Shown here: one piece after another, positions 22,106-34,100 of the stretch | Numbering within the stretch: position 1 is the stretch's first letter | Layout of the letters: every line of letters starts with the position of its first letter | DNA from: Ascoidea asiatica | Lineage: Eukaryota; Ascomycota; Saccharomycetes; Ascoideales; Ascoideaceae | DNA length: 64,000 nucleotides | NCBI GenBank assembly: GCA_001600695.1 | Contig: BCKQ01000010.1 | Span: 316,642-380,641, forward strand | Direction of reading: 5' to 3' | The notes under the pieces: generated by a model | Databases searched by the model: none | The model's input: the letters and a program-made list of their open reading frames with translations, nothing else | Told to the model about the DNA's origin: nothing | Translations under genes and position numbers: made by a program

Positions 22106-22759
22106 GTTAAATACATTTTTCTTCTATTATCTTATTGATTTGATTAAAAATTATTCATAAAGACAATAAGATATTTTGTGAAATTTAAGAATTGAAATTT
22201 CTTCTTTTCGCGTTATCTCAAACCGATTGATATTNTATTAACGTTACGCGTAGTTCAGGAATCGAAGCCAAAATTGCGGGTTTCCTAGATAAATAATTTG
22301 CTTTTATNGTTTTTTGATGCTGATGAATTCTAAATAAAATTACACGTTTGATTATAAAAGAAGTTAAAAAGAAAGAGAGAAGCATGACAATTAAAAATTT
22401 CAAAAGTTGTAATAAAGAAAAAGAATAATAAACTTATATGATAATGAAAAGATATTTACCATTATTATTATATTTATATTGATATTAATAGTATTAGTAT
22501 AAGTATAACTATTAATATATCAGTAATTGTCATTCTAATAGTAGAGTAATAACGTAATATAGTAATAGATTATGAAGGATAAAAAAACAAATAAAGTGAA
22601 TGGATAAATGGATGGATCAGATTATAGTAGATTGACATATAATTATTATTATTGTAATTATTGTAATTATTGTAATTATTGTAATTATTGTTATTGATGT
22701 TATTGATGTTATTGATGTTATTGATGTTATTGAAGATATTCATGTTATTAGTATGGTGA
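22106..22759. promoter_or_regulatory. PMS1 promoter and ARL1 3' region
   Basis: 654 bp. It contains the cell-cycle elements at 22205-22251. Closer to ARL1 there are two tandem repeats: TTATTGTAA units (about 22640-22690) and GATGTTATT units (about 22695-22735). The repeats form the 3' flank of ARL1 and give a spurious Asn-rich frame on the minus strand. Confidence 0.5.
22205..22251 (-). promoter_or_regulatory. MluI cell-cycle box and SCB-like element of PMS1
   Basis: ACGCGT at 22246-22251 is the MBF core, 141 bp upstream of the PMS1 ATG. TTTTCGCG at 22205-22212 (CGCGAAAA on the gene's strand) resembles an SBF site. DNA replication and repair genes in yeasts are often induced at G1/S through these sites. 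The motifs are seen directly; their activity is inferred. Confidence 0.6.
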
Positions 22760-23311
22760 TTAGAGTTGCTCATCTCTGATTACATCTATTAACCAATCTA
22801 AACCTTCAGTTAAACCCTGACCTTTAATTGCACTTGAAGCAACAATACTCCAACTTCTATCTTTTAAATCAACTAAATTTAAAGCTTTTGAAACTTCAGC
22901 AGCAGTCATCGCACCAGGTTGATCTTGTTTATTTGCAAATACCAATAAAGCCGAATCATTTAATTCTTCTTCTCTTAACATTAAATGTAATTCTTTACTT
23001 GCAGTATCAATTCTATCTTTATCAGTTGAATCAACAACAAATATTACAGCAGCAGTATTTGCATAATAACATCTCCAATATGGTCTTATTGAAGTTTGGC
23101 CACCAAGATCCCATACATTTAATTTTAAATTTTTATATGATAAAGTTTCTACATTAAAACCTATAGTTGGTTTAGTTTTAACAACTTCTCCAATTTGTAA
23201 ACGATATAAAATTGTTGTTTTTCCTGCACCATCTAATCCTAAAATTAATATTCTAATTTCTTTATTCAGACCCCATAATTTTCCAAATATATTACTAAAT
23301 ACTTGACCCAT
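22760..23311 (-). CDS. ARL1: ARF-like GTPase Arl1
   Basis: A 183-residue small GTPase of the trans-Golgi that recruits GRIP-domain golgins. It starts MGQ, with Gly2 available for myristoylation. The P-loop is GLDGAGKT (24-31), switch I has [11 protein letters not shown], switch II is [17 protein letters not shown], and the base-recognition motifs are NKQD and SSA. The [14 protein letters not shown] and C-terminal [13 protein letters not shown] stretches are those of Arl1 rather than Arf1. It is full length without insert, in contrast to most neighbours. Divergent from RIM9 across 1.3 kb. Confidence 0.97.
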   Translation of the reverse strand: MGQVFSNIFGKLWGLNKEIRILILGLDGAGKTTILYRLQIGEVVKTKPTIGFNVETLSYKNLKLNVWDLGGQTSIRPYWRCYYANTAAVIFVVDSTDKDRIDTASKELHLMLREEELNDSALLVFANKQDQPGAMTAAEVSKALNLVDLKDRSWSIVASSAIKGQGLTEGLDWLIDVIRDEQL

Positions 23312-24647
23312 TTTTGCTTAATTTCAATGAATTTAAATAAACTTTAATTTTTTTTTCAGTANAAATATAATGATTTCTTATAAATATATGAATATAATTA
23401 TCTGATATAACCTGGATTTGTAAAATAAATGAAAAGCTTTGTTTCTCAAATGAATTTGAATCCGAATCTGAATTTAAGTATTCCAAAGTCTTTGTCTTCA
23501 CCACTTTCCTGAATGCAGATATTCCTATTTGGTTTTAATTTTGGTTTTATCCAAAGCTTATTGCCAGCTATTTCCAAACCTTTCACTGAAATCGCTGAAC
23601 CCAGTGGAGGCAGTGAATGAATGAAATCCATGAAATCACAAGAAATCACAAGAGATCGACAAAAGCACGGCAGCAGGTCACGTGGAGGCTTCTCTTGCTG
23701 TTTTACTGATTGCGCGCAGAACTAAAGATACAGCGCAAATTGTTTATTGTACACAAAACATCAATAACGCGCGCGTTACAGTGCACACCACGCAATTTCA
23801 GAAAACTCAGCAGCAACGCAGAACCAAACTTTCAACCACGCTCCTGCACGCGCCTAAATGCACCATGCGGCGCCTCACGCAATAGGAAAAAATGGTTGAG
23901 GTTTGTTACGGTGGCTGAATATCCATAAGTGATATGCGTGGCGAGTGCGGATAAAATGATTGTTTTTCTGCCAGGTACAAAATACTCGTTTTTTCAGCGT
24001 TAATGAAGATTCTGGATGAAAAAGAAGAAGAATAATTAATCAGAGAGAAAAGTAACAGGAGATATTTTCATATCTTTTCTCCTTTAGTTCTTGTTTATTT
24101 TATATTTATTCTTTCATCCATTAAAAGTTAGTTCTCTTTGAATTTATTAATTGNTAGTTTGGATTCCATTCAAATATTNATACTTAGATATATATTCGTG
24201 AAGTTAGATTATCGTACTTTATCTAATTTTTTTTTCATATTTGCTTTTACTTTCCTTTGCTTTTCACTTTAATCAACTACAATCCTGAAAAAAAAAGTGT
24301 TTTCAGGTACTTAAAAATGGGAAGGGAGTTTTATTCAACTAATTTTAATTGACTCCTTAAACTTTTTCAAAATCTTAATATTAACTAATCAGTTAAATAT
24401 TATTCGATTAAATTTGCTTGGNTTTCATTGAGTTCGAGTAGATATATTCATTATTTTTTCTACATTTTTATTATCAATATTCTGAAGAAATCTCTTCTAA
24501 TCAATCAATATCAACTAATCAATTAATTTATCACATAATCAATCAATCAATCAATTAAATATTTAATCAACTACTTAAGTAATCGATCAATCAATCATAT
24601 AAGTAAGTAATCAAGTCAATTGCTTTTTTTATTATCATTCTAAATCA
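23312..24647. promoter_or_regulatory. Divergent region between ARL1 and RIM9
   Basis: 1.3 kb. A GC-richer island (about 23560-23990) holds a CACGTG site in GGTCACGTGG (23679-23684) and an ACGCGCGCGT-like palindrome at about 23767. It also has overlapping open frames of 67 and 72 codons, neither with a good start. The RIM9-proximal part is AT-rich with AATC repeats (24480-24600). Confidence 0.45.
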
Positions 24648-25395
24648 ATGGAATATCAAGTTCAAACAACTATAGCTATTCTAGTTTTCATTTCTTTTAT
24701 TTTACAATTAATTTCTGTATTATCTGTACCAATAATTAATCAAATTACTTTATGTACTTATGATGGTTATAAATTTGGTGTTTTTGGTATATGTTCCACA
24801 AATAATGTTTGCTCTCAAATATCTATAGGTTATTCTGCTAAAAATGATCAATCAATAATGAATGAATTATCTGGGTTTTCATTACCATCAAATGCAAGAC
24901 ACCAAATTTCAAAATTATTAATTGTTCATCCAATTTCAACTGGTTTTTCATTTATTTTATTTTTATTTTCAGTTTTAATTCATTTTAAAAAATTTAAAAA
25001 AAATTTAAAATTTTTATCATTATTATTAATTTGGTTCTTACCTACTTTTTTATTATCTTTATTAAGTTTTTTGATTGATATTTTATTATTTGTACCTCAT
25101 TTAGATTGGGCAGGTTGGATAATTTTAGTAAGTACTGTATTAATTGCCCTTGCTGGTGCAATTACTTGTATTTTAAGAAGATCAACTTCAAGTAGAATTG
25201 CAATGGATAATCATAATAATTCAATGAATAATCAAACTAATCCTTTAACTTTATCAATAACTGATAATACTGATATAGATTCTATTTTGAATAAAGATAA
25301 TAATAATATTTTAATTAATCGAACAGTTTCAAATCAATCTCAAAATTGGTTAAATATCACTTTTAGTAATTATAATGGCAATACTAATAATAACT

Positions 25396-25458
<63 letters not shown>

Positions 25459-26414
25459 GTAATAATAATAAAAATTTAGATATTGACTATATAACAAAAC
25501 CTTCTTCAATATTGAATAATACTTTAAATCATCATAATTATGAATATGCAAGTACTTTAAATTCGAGAAGACCTTCTTTATCTAATAATCATACTCAAAG
25601 AGGTTCTGGAGTTTTTTCAACAGATCCAAATAATTTAAGTAATAATAGTAATAATAATTTAACTTTTAGTAGAAATAGTAATGATACATATTTAATAAGT
25701 ACAAAAGATATCAGAAAAATTACAGATACAAGTTATAGTTCAATATTAAATGAAAATATAAATAATGATAATGATAATAAAAGCAATGAAAATATAAATA
25801 AAGAAATCTCAACTAATGAAAATTTAGGTAGAAATTTATCACCATTATTACCAGAACCTCTATCACCACGTTATGAACATATTTCACTTGATCCAATCTC
25901 ATTTAATTATAATTATAACTCGAATGAAATTGGTAATATGAATAATTTAAATAATATTATGAGTAATAGTAATAATAGTAATAATCCCAGACTTTTATTT
26001 AATAGAGAAAATAATAATAGTAGGAATAGTAATAAAAGAAGAGGACCAATTCCATTAAATGAACATTCAATAAGTAATAGTCCAAATTATCTGATTAAAA
26101 AATATTTAAATTATAATTCAGATTCAAATAATAGTGATAATAATAATAATAATCTATCATATATATTATCATCAACACAAAATAATAAAATTCATCATTC
26201 TACTGAAGAATCCGATAACTCAAATAAAACTACAGAAGTTGATCATTTAGCTAAAACTATTACAGAAAGTGTAATAAATTCAAATAATAATAGTAATAGT
26301 AATTTTGATTCTTTCAAGTTAAGAGAAAATATACCATTAAATAATTTTTCGAATCCAGTTTATTTAAATCATAGTAATAGTAACTTAAAAACGGATTCAA
26401 CTTCACTACTTTGA
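24648..26414 (+). CDS. RIM9: pH-response protein Rim9 (PalI family)
   Basis: A 588-residue protein with an N-terminal four-span membrane domain of the SUR7/PalI type. The first span is TIAILVFISFILQLISVL. A loop with CTYDGYKFGVFGIC follows, then SLPSNARHQISKLLIVHPIS, and three further spans to about residue 180, ending HLDWAGWIILVSTVLIAL and RRSTSSRIAM. These are the conserved PalI/Rim9 blocks. Rim9 assists the plasma-membrane alkaline sensor Rim21 that activates the Rim101 pathway. The C-terminal 400 residues are cytosolic, disordered and very Asn/Ser-rich, with basic patches. PalI tails vary widely in length. A plain SUR7-family protein is the alternative. Convergent with the ATO gene. Confidence 0.78.
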
Positions 26415-26771
26415 ATAGTTTTTGATTAGTTCTTGATTAAGTTTTTGTTATATTTTATATTTTGATTTTTATTTGTATTTGATTATATTATTATTTTTGT
26501 TTTTATTATTATTATTATTATAATTATTTGGATTATAACCATTTATATACATATTTTTTGGATAGTTTTTGTAAACATTCATTATTACTACATATTCACA
26601 CATTATCAAGTATATTCTTTGAATTAAATTTATTAGTTTTTTATTTTATAATTTATTAAGTAATTTTATGAGTTCATTATAAGTAGAAAAAAAATATATA
26701 AAGGTTAGATTAGAATAAAGATGGGAAACAGAAGAAAGAAAAAGAAGAATATGAAGAAAAAGAGAGATTAC
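26415..26771. other. Convergent 3' region of RIM9 and the ATO gene
   Basis: 357 bp of AT-rich DNA with TTATTATTA repeats (about 26488-26521). No gene seen. Confidence 0.5.
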
Positions 26772-27557
26772 TTAAATTCTACCACCTGGTAAATAGAAAG
26801 GTCTAACGGTAACATAAGAATTTTGTTTTGAAGAAAGACCAGCAAAAGCGTTATACCAAGCAAGAAAAGAAACAATTACACCAATCACCCCACCAGCTCT
26901 AGTTACACCAAGTTTAGCAGTGAATTCACCAATTGATAATAATAAGAAAGTTAAAGTTAATAGAGCAAACATTGAAAAAAAGGCAATTGTTGATTTCATT
27001 GTACAAAGAGTTACACCAAAAGTAAAAATAGTCCAACCTAATAAATAAAATCCTAAAGCATTACCTAACATTACAGAATCTTCTTCATAAGCAGTTATTA
27101 TACCAAAAGAAGGGGTTTGAATTGCAGCATAAGATAACCAAAAACCACCATAAGAAGATAAAGCAGTACCTGCAAAAGTATTTTCTAAAGCAATTTCCCA
27201 CATTCCTGCACATAATTGAACAAAACCACCATAAAAAAAAGCTAAACCAACAACAACATTTGGTACAGAAACTCCCATAGCTCTTGCATTTGACATTGAT
27301 AAAACAAAAGTTGTTAGAGCAAAAGCAGATAAACCCAAAGGAGATGGATTTGCAAATCTATGAGTTGAAGGTAAAGCAAGACCAGGATTTAAAGAACCAC
27401 CAAAAGCATTTAAAAGTTCATCTTTTCTAACTTTCATATGACCAATCATTATAAATTCATCAATTGAAGAAATTTTAGTATGATCTTGAATTTGACCATC
27501 ATTATCAGTAAGACCAGTTACTTGTTTTTCTACATCAGAAATTGATTGATGTGACAT
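26772..27557 (-). CDS. ATO1: Acetate/ammonium transporter of the ATO (GPR1/FUN34/YaaH) family
   Basis: A 261-residue six-span plasma-membrane protein. The family signature at the start of the first span is NPSPLGLSAF (70-79), where most fungal members have NPAPLGL. Further blocks are YGGFVQLCAGMWEIALENTFAGTA and SYGGFWLSYAA, typical of Ady2/Ato1. The C-terminus is short. The cytosolic N-terminus has IDEFIMIGHMKVRKDELLNAFGG, as in Ady2. The family moves acetate and relates to ammonium export. The upstream leader carries a GAATT repeat. Divergent from NUP42. The exact paralogue cannot be told, as yeasts often carry several. Confidence 0.9.
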   Translation of the reverse strand: MSHQSISDVEKQVTGLTDNDGQIQDHTKISSIDEFIMIGHMKVRKDELLNAFGGSLNPGLALPSTHRFANPSPLGLSAFALTTFVLSMSNARAMGVSVPNVVVGLAFFYGGFVQLCAGMWEIALENTFAGTALSSYGGFWLSYAAIQTPSFGIITAYEEDSVMLGNALGFYLLGWTIFTFGVTLCTMKSTIAFFSMFALLTLTFLLLSIGEFTAKLGVTRAGGVIGVIVSFLAWYNAFAGLSSKQNSYVTVRPFYLPGGRI

Positions 27558-28522
27558 TTTTAATTGAATTGAATTGAATTGGATTGAATTGAATTGAATT
27601 GGATTGAATTGAATTGAAATTAGTTCTTGCCAGGTACGATTGAATAATATTTTTTTATTGACTAGCTATAAGATATAAAAATTTAGTTTTTTTTTAAAAT
27701 GCTTATATGATTATAATTGATGAAAAAAGTGAAAAGTTATTAATATTTATATGAAAACTTGAAGTTATCGAATAGAATATAATTTTAAATTGATTATCAA
27801 TTGAATATAAATTAAACTAAATATGGGGATTATTCATGGTCTGATTAATAATTTATTAGTTGAAGAGGGGGGAAAATATGAATTTAAAAGAAAGAAAGAA
27901 ACAAAGTTTAAAGANTTATTAAGCCAAATTGGTAATTAAATTACAACATAAGATTNATAGAAGAATAGAAAATATTAAAAGTGTGGAAAAAGAATATATT
28001 TAGAAGAAGAAAGAAAGAAGAGCATTAAAGAATAAGCTTATCAAAAAAAGGGTANTAAATGAATAAGGTGCCAAAAGAGGTGCCAGANGATTGAAGCATC
28101 ACTGACAACGAAGATTTTAAGGGTCGAAGGATGAAAGAGACAAAAAGAATGGAAGACAAAATGAAAGAAGGAGAAAGAAATGTGGAGAGACACAAATACA
28201 GAGCAGAAAGAGAGAGCAGCGTCACGTGGTGTGGCGGCTGGAGAAAGTTCTTTTCCGCAGAAGATTCAGACGCATTTTGGAAAAGAAGCAGAAGCAGTCC
28301 CGCACAACTGGCTTTGGATAGTAACGTTTCAGGNGGGTGGATCCAATGCTTATGCGGGCAAGATTAAAATAAGCTGNAGATACTGAGCAGTGGCAGGGAG
28401 AAAGAGAGAGAAATAGAAGAAAAAAATAAGAATAACAAGAACAATAACTATACTACACAAAAACATGAAAATCAAAATAAATTCAATTAAATATACCAAT
28501 CTGGTAATCTGGTGCTTATGAA
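27558..28522. promoter_or_regulatory. Divergent region between the ATO gene and NUP42
   Basis: 965 bp. The ATO side has GAATT repeats (27569-27617). A GC-richer stretch near NUP42 (28125-28390) holds GTCACGTGG (CACGTG at 28223-28228) and a 78-codon ATG-started frame (28131-28367), more likely leader than gene. Six single Ns lie between 27915 and 28377. Confidence 0.45.
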
Positions 28523-28526
28523 ATGA
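28518..28526 (+). promoter_or_regulatory. Minimal upstream ORF overlapping the NUP42 start
   Basis: ATG AAA TGA: its stop codon overlaps the NUP42 ATG (28523-28525). Ribosomes using the first ATG would end right on the main start. Whether the transcript includes it is unknown. Confidence 0.5.
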
Positions 28527-29617
28527 GTCTGAAGCCAATCTGTCGCTTTTTCACCCAGGGAACCTGCCGAAAGGGTTCTTCTTGCCCCTTCAGACATCCC
28601 TCGATAGAGGAAGCTCTAGTGATGAGATTCTCTTCCGCTCAGAACTTGGAAAGAAGAACAGAGGAAATAACACTGGATTTGCAAGATTTCAAACATTTAG
28701 AGATATATCCCAAACTATCTGTCTATGGATTAGAATATCCCAACCAAGTACAATTAATTACTAACTCAGATTATTCTTTTGAAGAAGCAAGGTTTGATTA
28801 CTATATCGCAAAGCAGAATAACAATGTCGATTCATACATAGCTTCAATTAACTCCAGGGAGCTAGCTATGAAAAATGCCATTTCATACATTTCCCAGAAC
28901 AAACAGAAGGCCGCAAGGTACGAACAGTTGACAACTCAAAGCTTGTACAAAGATCCAAACACTTCCATCAAACCTTTTATAACCACAACTACAAATATAA
29001 ATACTTTCTTCAATAACAACAATAATATTAATAACAATAACAATAACAATAGCAATAACAATAACAGTATATCAACAATGAACAGTAACCCCTTTGCCAA
29101 AACTACAGGTGCCTTTGGCACCTTATCCAACAGCAGCAACAATAATAATAATAGTACATCTCCATTTGGTTCTTCTGGTTTCAATCAACAAAAAACTTCA
29201 ATATTTGGTAATTCACCTTTTTCTAATACTAATACATCTAATAACAATTCAGCTACTAATTCAAATAATGTAACAACTAATAACTCAACATTTGGTACTT
29301 CCACTTTTGGTACTTCTTCTTTTGGTAATAGTACTTTTGGAAATACAAATAAACCTGCTTTTGGTTCTTCAACATTTGGTAATTCATCATCAACATTTGG
29401 TAATTCATCATCAACATTTGGTAATTCCACTTTTGGTAATCCATCTACTACTAATTCTTCTTTGAATAACAATAATAATACTACATCTTTTGGAAAATCT
29501 CCTTTCGGTCAATCAACTTTTGGTCAATCAACTTTTGGTCAATCATCCAATACTAATTCTAATTCAACTTCAGCTTTAGGTCAATCAACTTTTGGAAAAT
29601 CTACATTTGGTCAATCA

Positions 29618-29658
<41 letters not shown>

Positions 29659-30343
29659 TAGTAACTCAACTGAAAAATCTCCATTTGGTAAATCTCCATT
29701 TGGTAATTCTTCTACAAATATTACAACTACAAAATCTCCATTCGGTCAAGCTTCTTCTAACAATACAACTTCTCCATTNGGTCAATCTCCATTTGCTACT
29801 CTTAATTCAAATACTTCTACATCAAACTCAAATAACGCTTTTGGAAAATCTACATTTGGNNAATCTCCCTTTGGGCAATCTCCCTTTGCTAATCTATCAA
29901 ATAATAATAATAAAAACAATACTACTACTGCGAATAAATCTTCTCCGTTTGGTGATATCTTTAAAAAACCAGAAAATTCAGTATCTCCCTTTGCTAATTT
30001 ATCTAATAATTCAAATAACAGTAGTAATAATAAGAATAACAACAATCAGGATTCACCATTTGGTAAATCACCTTTTGGTAATTCACCTTTTGGTCAATCT
30101 TCATCTTCAAAAAATCAATCAAATTCTGCATTTTCACTGAATTCTTCTCCATTTGCAAAAATCTCAAATTTAAATACATCAAATAATTCAACTACCTCTA
30201 ATAAAGGTTATAAACAAGCTTATGATGATATAATAAGATGTAAAATATCTGATCTAGATCAAGAAAATTTAAACCTATTTAAACTACAAGAATTTACTCT
30301 AGGAAATGTACCGGAAATACCTCCTCCTCTAGAACTTTGCTAA
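28523..30343 (+). CDS. NUP42: FG nucleoporin with CCCH zinc finger (Nup42)
   Basis: A 606-residue nucleoporin. It starts with a CCCH zinc finger (Cys7, Cys15, Cys21, His25) in CRFFTQGTCRKGSSCPFRH, as in animal NUP42/NLP1 and many fungal homologues. A helical segment follows to about residue 150. The middle (160-560) is FG-repeat sequence: FGTS, FGNS, FGQS and SPFG units, with Asn runs. The C-terminus, LFKLQEFTLGNVPEIPPPLELC, matches the Gle1-binding region. Nup42 sits on the cytoplasmic face of the nuclear pore and helps Gle1-Dbp5 in mRNA export. Several Ns (29780, 29860-29861) fall in the repeats. Baker's yeast Nup42 lacks the zinc finger, so this is the more ancestral arrangement. Confidence 0.88.
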
Positions 30344-31194
30344 TATATTCTAGTCTAGTCTAATCTACATTATATACTGTATTATATATTATATCAACTC
30401 ACTCTCTTCTCGCTGTGTTCTCACTCTCTTCTCGCTGTGTTCTCACTCTCTTCTCGATGTATTCTTCTTAACGTTACTCACTCACCAAAATCATCAATTG
30501 TTAACAAAATAAGGAAAAACAACAAACCACACCACGTGACCAAAAAACCACTAAATGAAAATTTTTTGTTTTTCTTTCACATAAAAAGCTATTTTATCAC
30601 TTCAATAAACGACAATAAAAAAAAGAACAATCAATCTGAATTCGATTTTATTATCATTATTAAAGATATTAAAGATATTTAAGATATTTAAGATATATTC
30701 ATTTCAAATAATTGATACATTGCGTAGATTATTTCAAACTAAATGAAATACTCTAAAGAATTTAAATAATCTACTTATATTTACTATATAGTTTTTTCAT
30801 TTCTCTTTTTAAAGAACGGTTATATTTTAAATTTATAAATGAATGTTATTTTAATAAATCATTGATACAGTATAACATCTCTAATAACTTTCATAATCAA
30901 TCATAATCATAATCATAATCAAGATAATAATCTTAATAATCGAATTTTTCATTAAATTTTATATAACAATGAAATTTATTTAACAGTTTCTTTTTTCACA
31001 ATCATTACTTTTTTAATATTTATCTATTTTGCTAAGCTCAAAATTCTATTAAAAATCATAATTTCAATATCAAATCTAACAAAAGAAAAAAAAAAAATAT
31101 TAAAAAGAAAATATTTTTTAAAAAAAATTTTATTATCAAAAAAATTGTAATTAAATGAATATATATAAAATTATATTCACAAATAAACAAAATA
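30344..31194. other. Intergenic region between NUP42 and the EBS1-like gene
   Basis: 851 bp. The NUP42 3' flank holds a 22-bp tandem repeat (30400-30465), TAACGTTA at 30469-30476 and CCACGTGACC (CACGTG at 30533-30538). The rest is very AT-rich, ending in poly-A tracts before the next ATG. No gene seen. Confidence 0.5.
30400..30465 (+). repeat. 22-bp tandem repeat, three copies
   Basis: Three units of CACTCTCTTCTCGCTGTGTT plus CT. The first two are identical and the third has two changes. It is pyrimidine-rich and lies 57 bp past the NUP42 stop. Confidence 0.9.
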
Positions 31195-34100
31195 ATGCCA
31201 GATCAACTTTTACAATCATTTAATTCCATAAAAATTCAATTAGATGAACAATTATCTTTGAAATTTATTGATGAACCTACTTTATTAGGTTTAATTAATT
31301 TTTCTAATTCAAAATTTAAAAATAATTTTATTCAAAGATTAAATAGACAATTTTTAAAATTATCATCTAAATCAAATATATCAAACAATATTGATTCAAA
31401 TAATAATGATTTGAATAATGATGACTTATTGCCCCATAAATTAATTGAATATTTATGGACTAATTTTCATTATCCAATTTTATCTTATTTTAAATTTCAG
31501 ATTGAATCTTTTTATAAAACTTCTTTAACTAATGCTATTCAATCAAATNATATTTATAGTAACAATAATAATAGCAAAAATTCAAAAGCTAAAAATAAAT
31601 CAAATAAATCAACTAAATCCAAAAGTCCAAATTCAAATGATAATTTATCAAATGGTAACTCCAATGGCAACTCCAATGGCAACTCCAATGGCAACTCCAA
31701 TGGCAACTCCAATGGCAACTCCAATGGCAACTCCGATGCAAATGGAAATCCAAAACAAAAAACTAACACTTTATTAACTGAAGATTTAATATTCAGTAAA
31801 CCTGTTGAAATTAGAAAAATTTTTGAAAAATTTCTTAAAATTTATAAATTAATCAATGAGTTTTACTGTGATTTAATTAAACATATTTTAAATAATTATA
31901 ATTTGTCTTCAATATTATCTTCTGATTTTTATAAATTTAATAGATTACCTTATAAACAATCTCTAATTAATCAAATTAATTCTCCAGAAAAATCTTCTGT
32001 TTTTTTATATTTATTACATCTTTCTTTATTTTATAAAGGTGAAATCTCAAGATATTATTCCGCAAATTATCTTCATGTTTTAAGAGCAACTTCAAATTCT
32101 TATAAACTATATTTACAAAAAATTTCAAATTTACAACTTTTTGAAAAAACTTCAAAATTTTATCAATATTCTTTATCTTTAATTCCCTCAATTTCTGATC
32201 CTTATACTCGTATTGGTTTAATTTCTGATAAATATGCTTTTTTTTTTAATGATAATATTAAAACAATCTTATTTGATTTTCCAAGTGAAAATTATCAAAT
32301 TGATTTTTTAAACTTAAATAATAATGGTGATAAATTTGAAGCTTTATTTTATATCATTAGAGGTTCAACTTCAAGATTAAGTGATTCTTCTTCAAAAAAA
32401 TTTCTTAATGAATTTTTAATTGATATTCCAATTATTAATGAGAAAAATAACGGAGAACATTATTTCTTAAATCTTTTTAATCAAATTTTAAAACAAAGAG
32501 ATGAGTATGTCAAAGAATATTTGAAGTTTCAAAATTCTTCAACAACTTCAANTAATCGAAATATTAAAAATAGAAAATTTGATAGAATTAATAAGAATAA
32601 ATTTTTTGAAAAATATCTAAAAGTATATTTTGTTATTGTATTTAGTTATTATTNTAATATTGCAAATATTNCCTCAAAGAAAAAAGATGAAAATAACATC
32701 AAAACTAATACTGCATTTAATGTTTCTTCTTTAAAATATTTTATTAATCAATATTCTATTGAAGATATAGAAGTTTCCCTTTTTAGTGTCTTACAAAATC
32801 ATTATCTTGGTATTAACAAAAAAAATATTTCAATGATTATGAAACAAATAATTATTTTAAGTAGTGGCTTTTATATAATCTTCATGAAAGAAGTTGATGA
32901 GTTAAAAAAATTAGATTCCAAAATTGATAAAAATAGAGTTACTAAAGACCGATTATCAGCTGAATTAATCAATTATTTGGATTTCACATTTAAATATATT
33001 TCCATATTTATTGATTATGTTATAAATGTATACGAAAAAAAATTTCCTAAAAGTAAATATCTGTCTTCTTCAAGTAAATCTCATCATACTGGAATAAAAT
33101 CAGAGTACAGATCACATAAGGATACTAGAATATTTTTTAAAGATCATTTTTATTTTTATTTACCTGTCTTAAGGGTACTTTTAAATTGGTTCAAAGAATT
33201 CAAAATATTAATGTTTTTGCTTAGAAGAAATAAAAATCTTGTTACTAAATTTGCAACTTTATTAAATATTTTATATGAAAATTTTCTGGTATTTCCAGAA
33301 TGGTACCAAGAAAAATCATTTAAAGGAAAATCATTAAAAGAAATTTTTGATCATAGACAATCAAGATTGAGATTTTTCGAAGAAGATGTTGCATTAAAAG
33401 AATTTTTACCTATTGGTACATATTTCAAAGATTATAAAGATGATTTTATTAACAATTCAAAATTTAAAAATATAAGACTTTTAGGTTTACTTCCTAAAGA
33501 TGAAGAATCATTTTTATCATCCACAAATATGACTTTAACAGAATCTAACTTTACAGGAATTGATGATTCCAATGACTTAAAGGATTTGAAGAGAAAAGAA
33601 TTAGATCTTAACGTCAATTCTGACAGTATTATTGATTTAAATATAGTTGATAATATAAGTAAAAGCACTGCAAACGAAGATGCCAATGAAAATAAGATAA
33701 CTGATAATTTTGTTAAACCGATTAAAGAATTGCCCAAAAGGAATAAATTATTACCTGAAAAAACTGAAATTGGAGCTAATTTTAATGATTTTCAACAATT
33801 TATATTTAAAAATGAAGATCTATCAAGAGTTTTTGCTATTGGTTGGTTAGGAAAACGTATTTTATCCACAAATGCTTGTGGTGTTAAATGGAATGAGAAT
33901 ACCAATAAATTTGACATTCTGTCCCCTTTCATTGGCTCAGATAGTATAGATTGGAGAACTAATAGAATTGCTGTTACTAAAAGAAGGTCAAAAACTTCTT
34001 ATGATAGTTTCAAATCATATCCAAATCCAAATAAAAATTCTAAATATGCTGGATATAGTAATAATGTGAATACCGAAGAACCAGAAAATACTAGTAAGAA

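Noticed and set aside
22570-22773. Asn-rich 67-codon frame after ARL1
   Set aside because: It is made of tandem repeats in the ARL1 3' flank and overlaps the end of ARL1 in another frame.
23682-23928. Overlapping 67- and 72-codon frames near ARL1
   Set aside because: One starts at GTG, the other at a weak ATG-like site; two overlapping frames both open suggests a GC effect.
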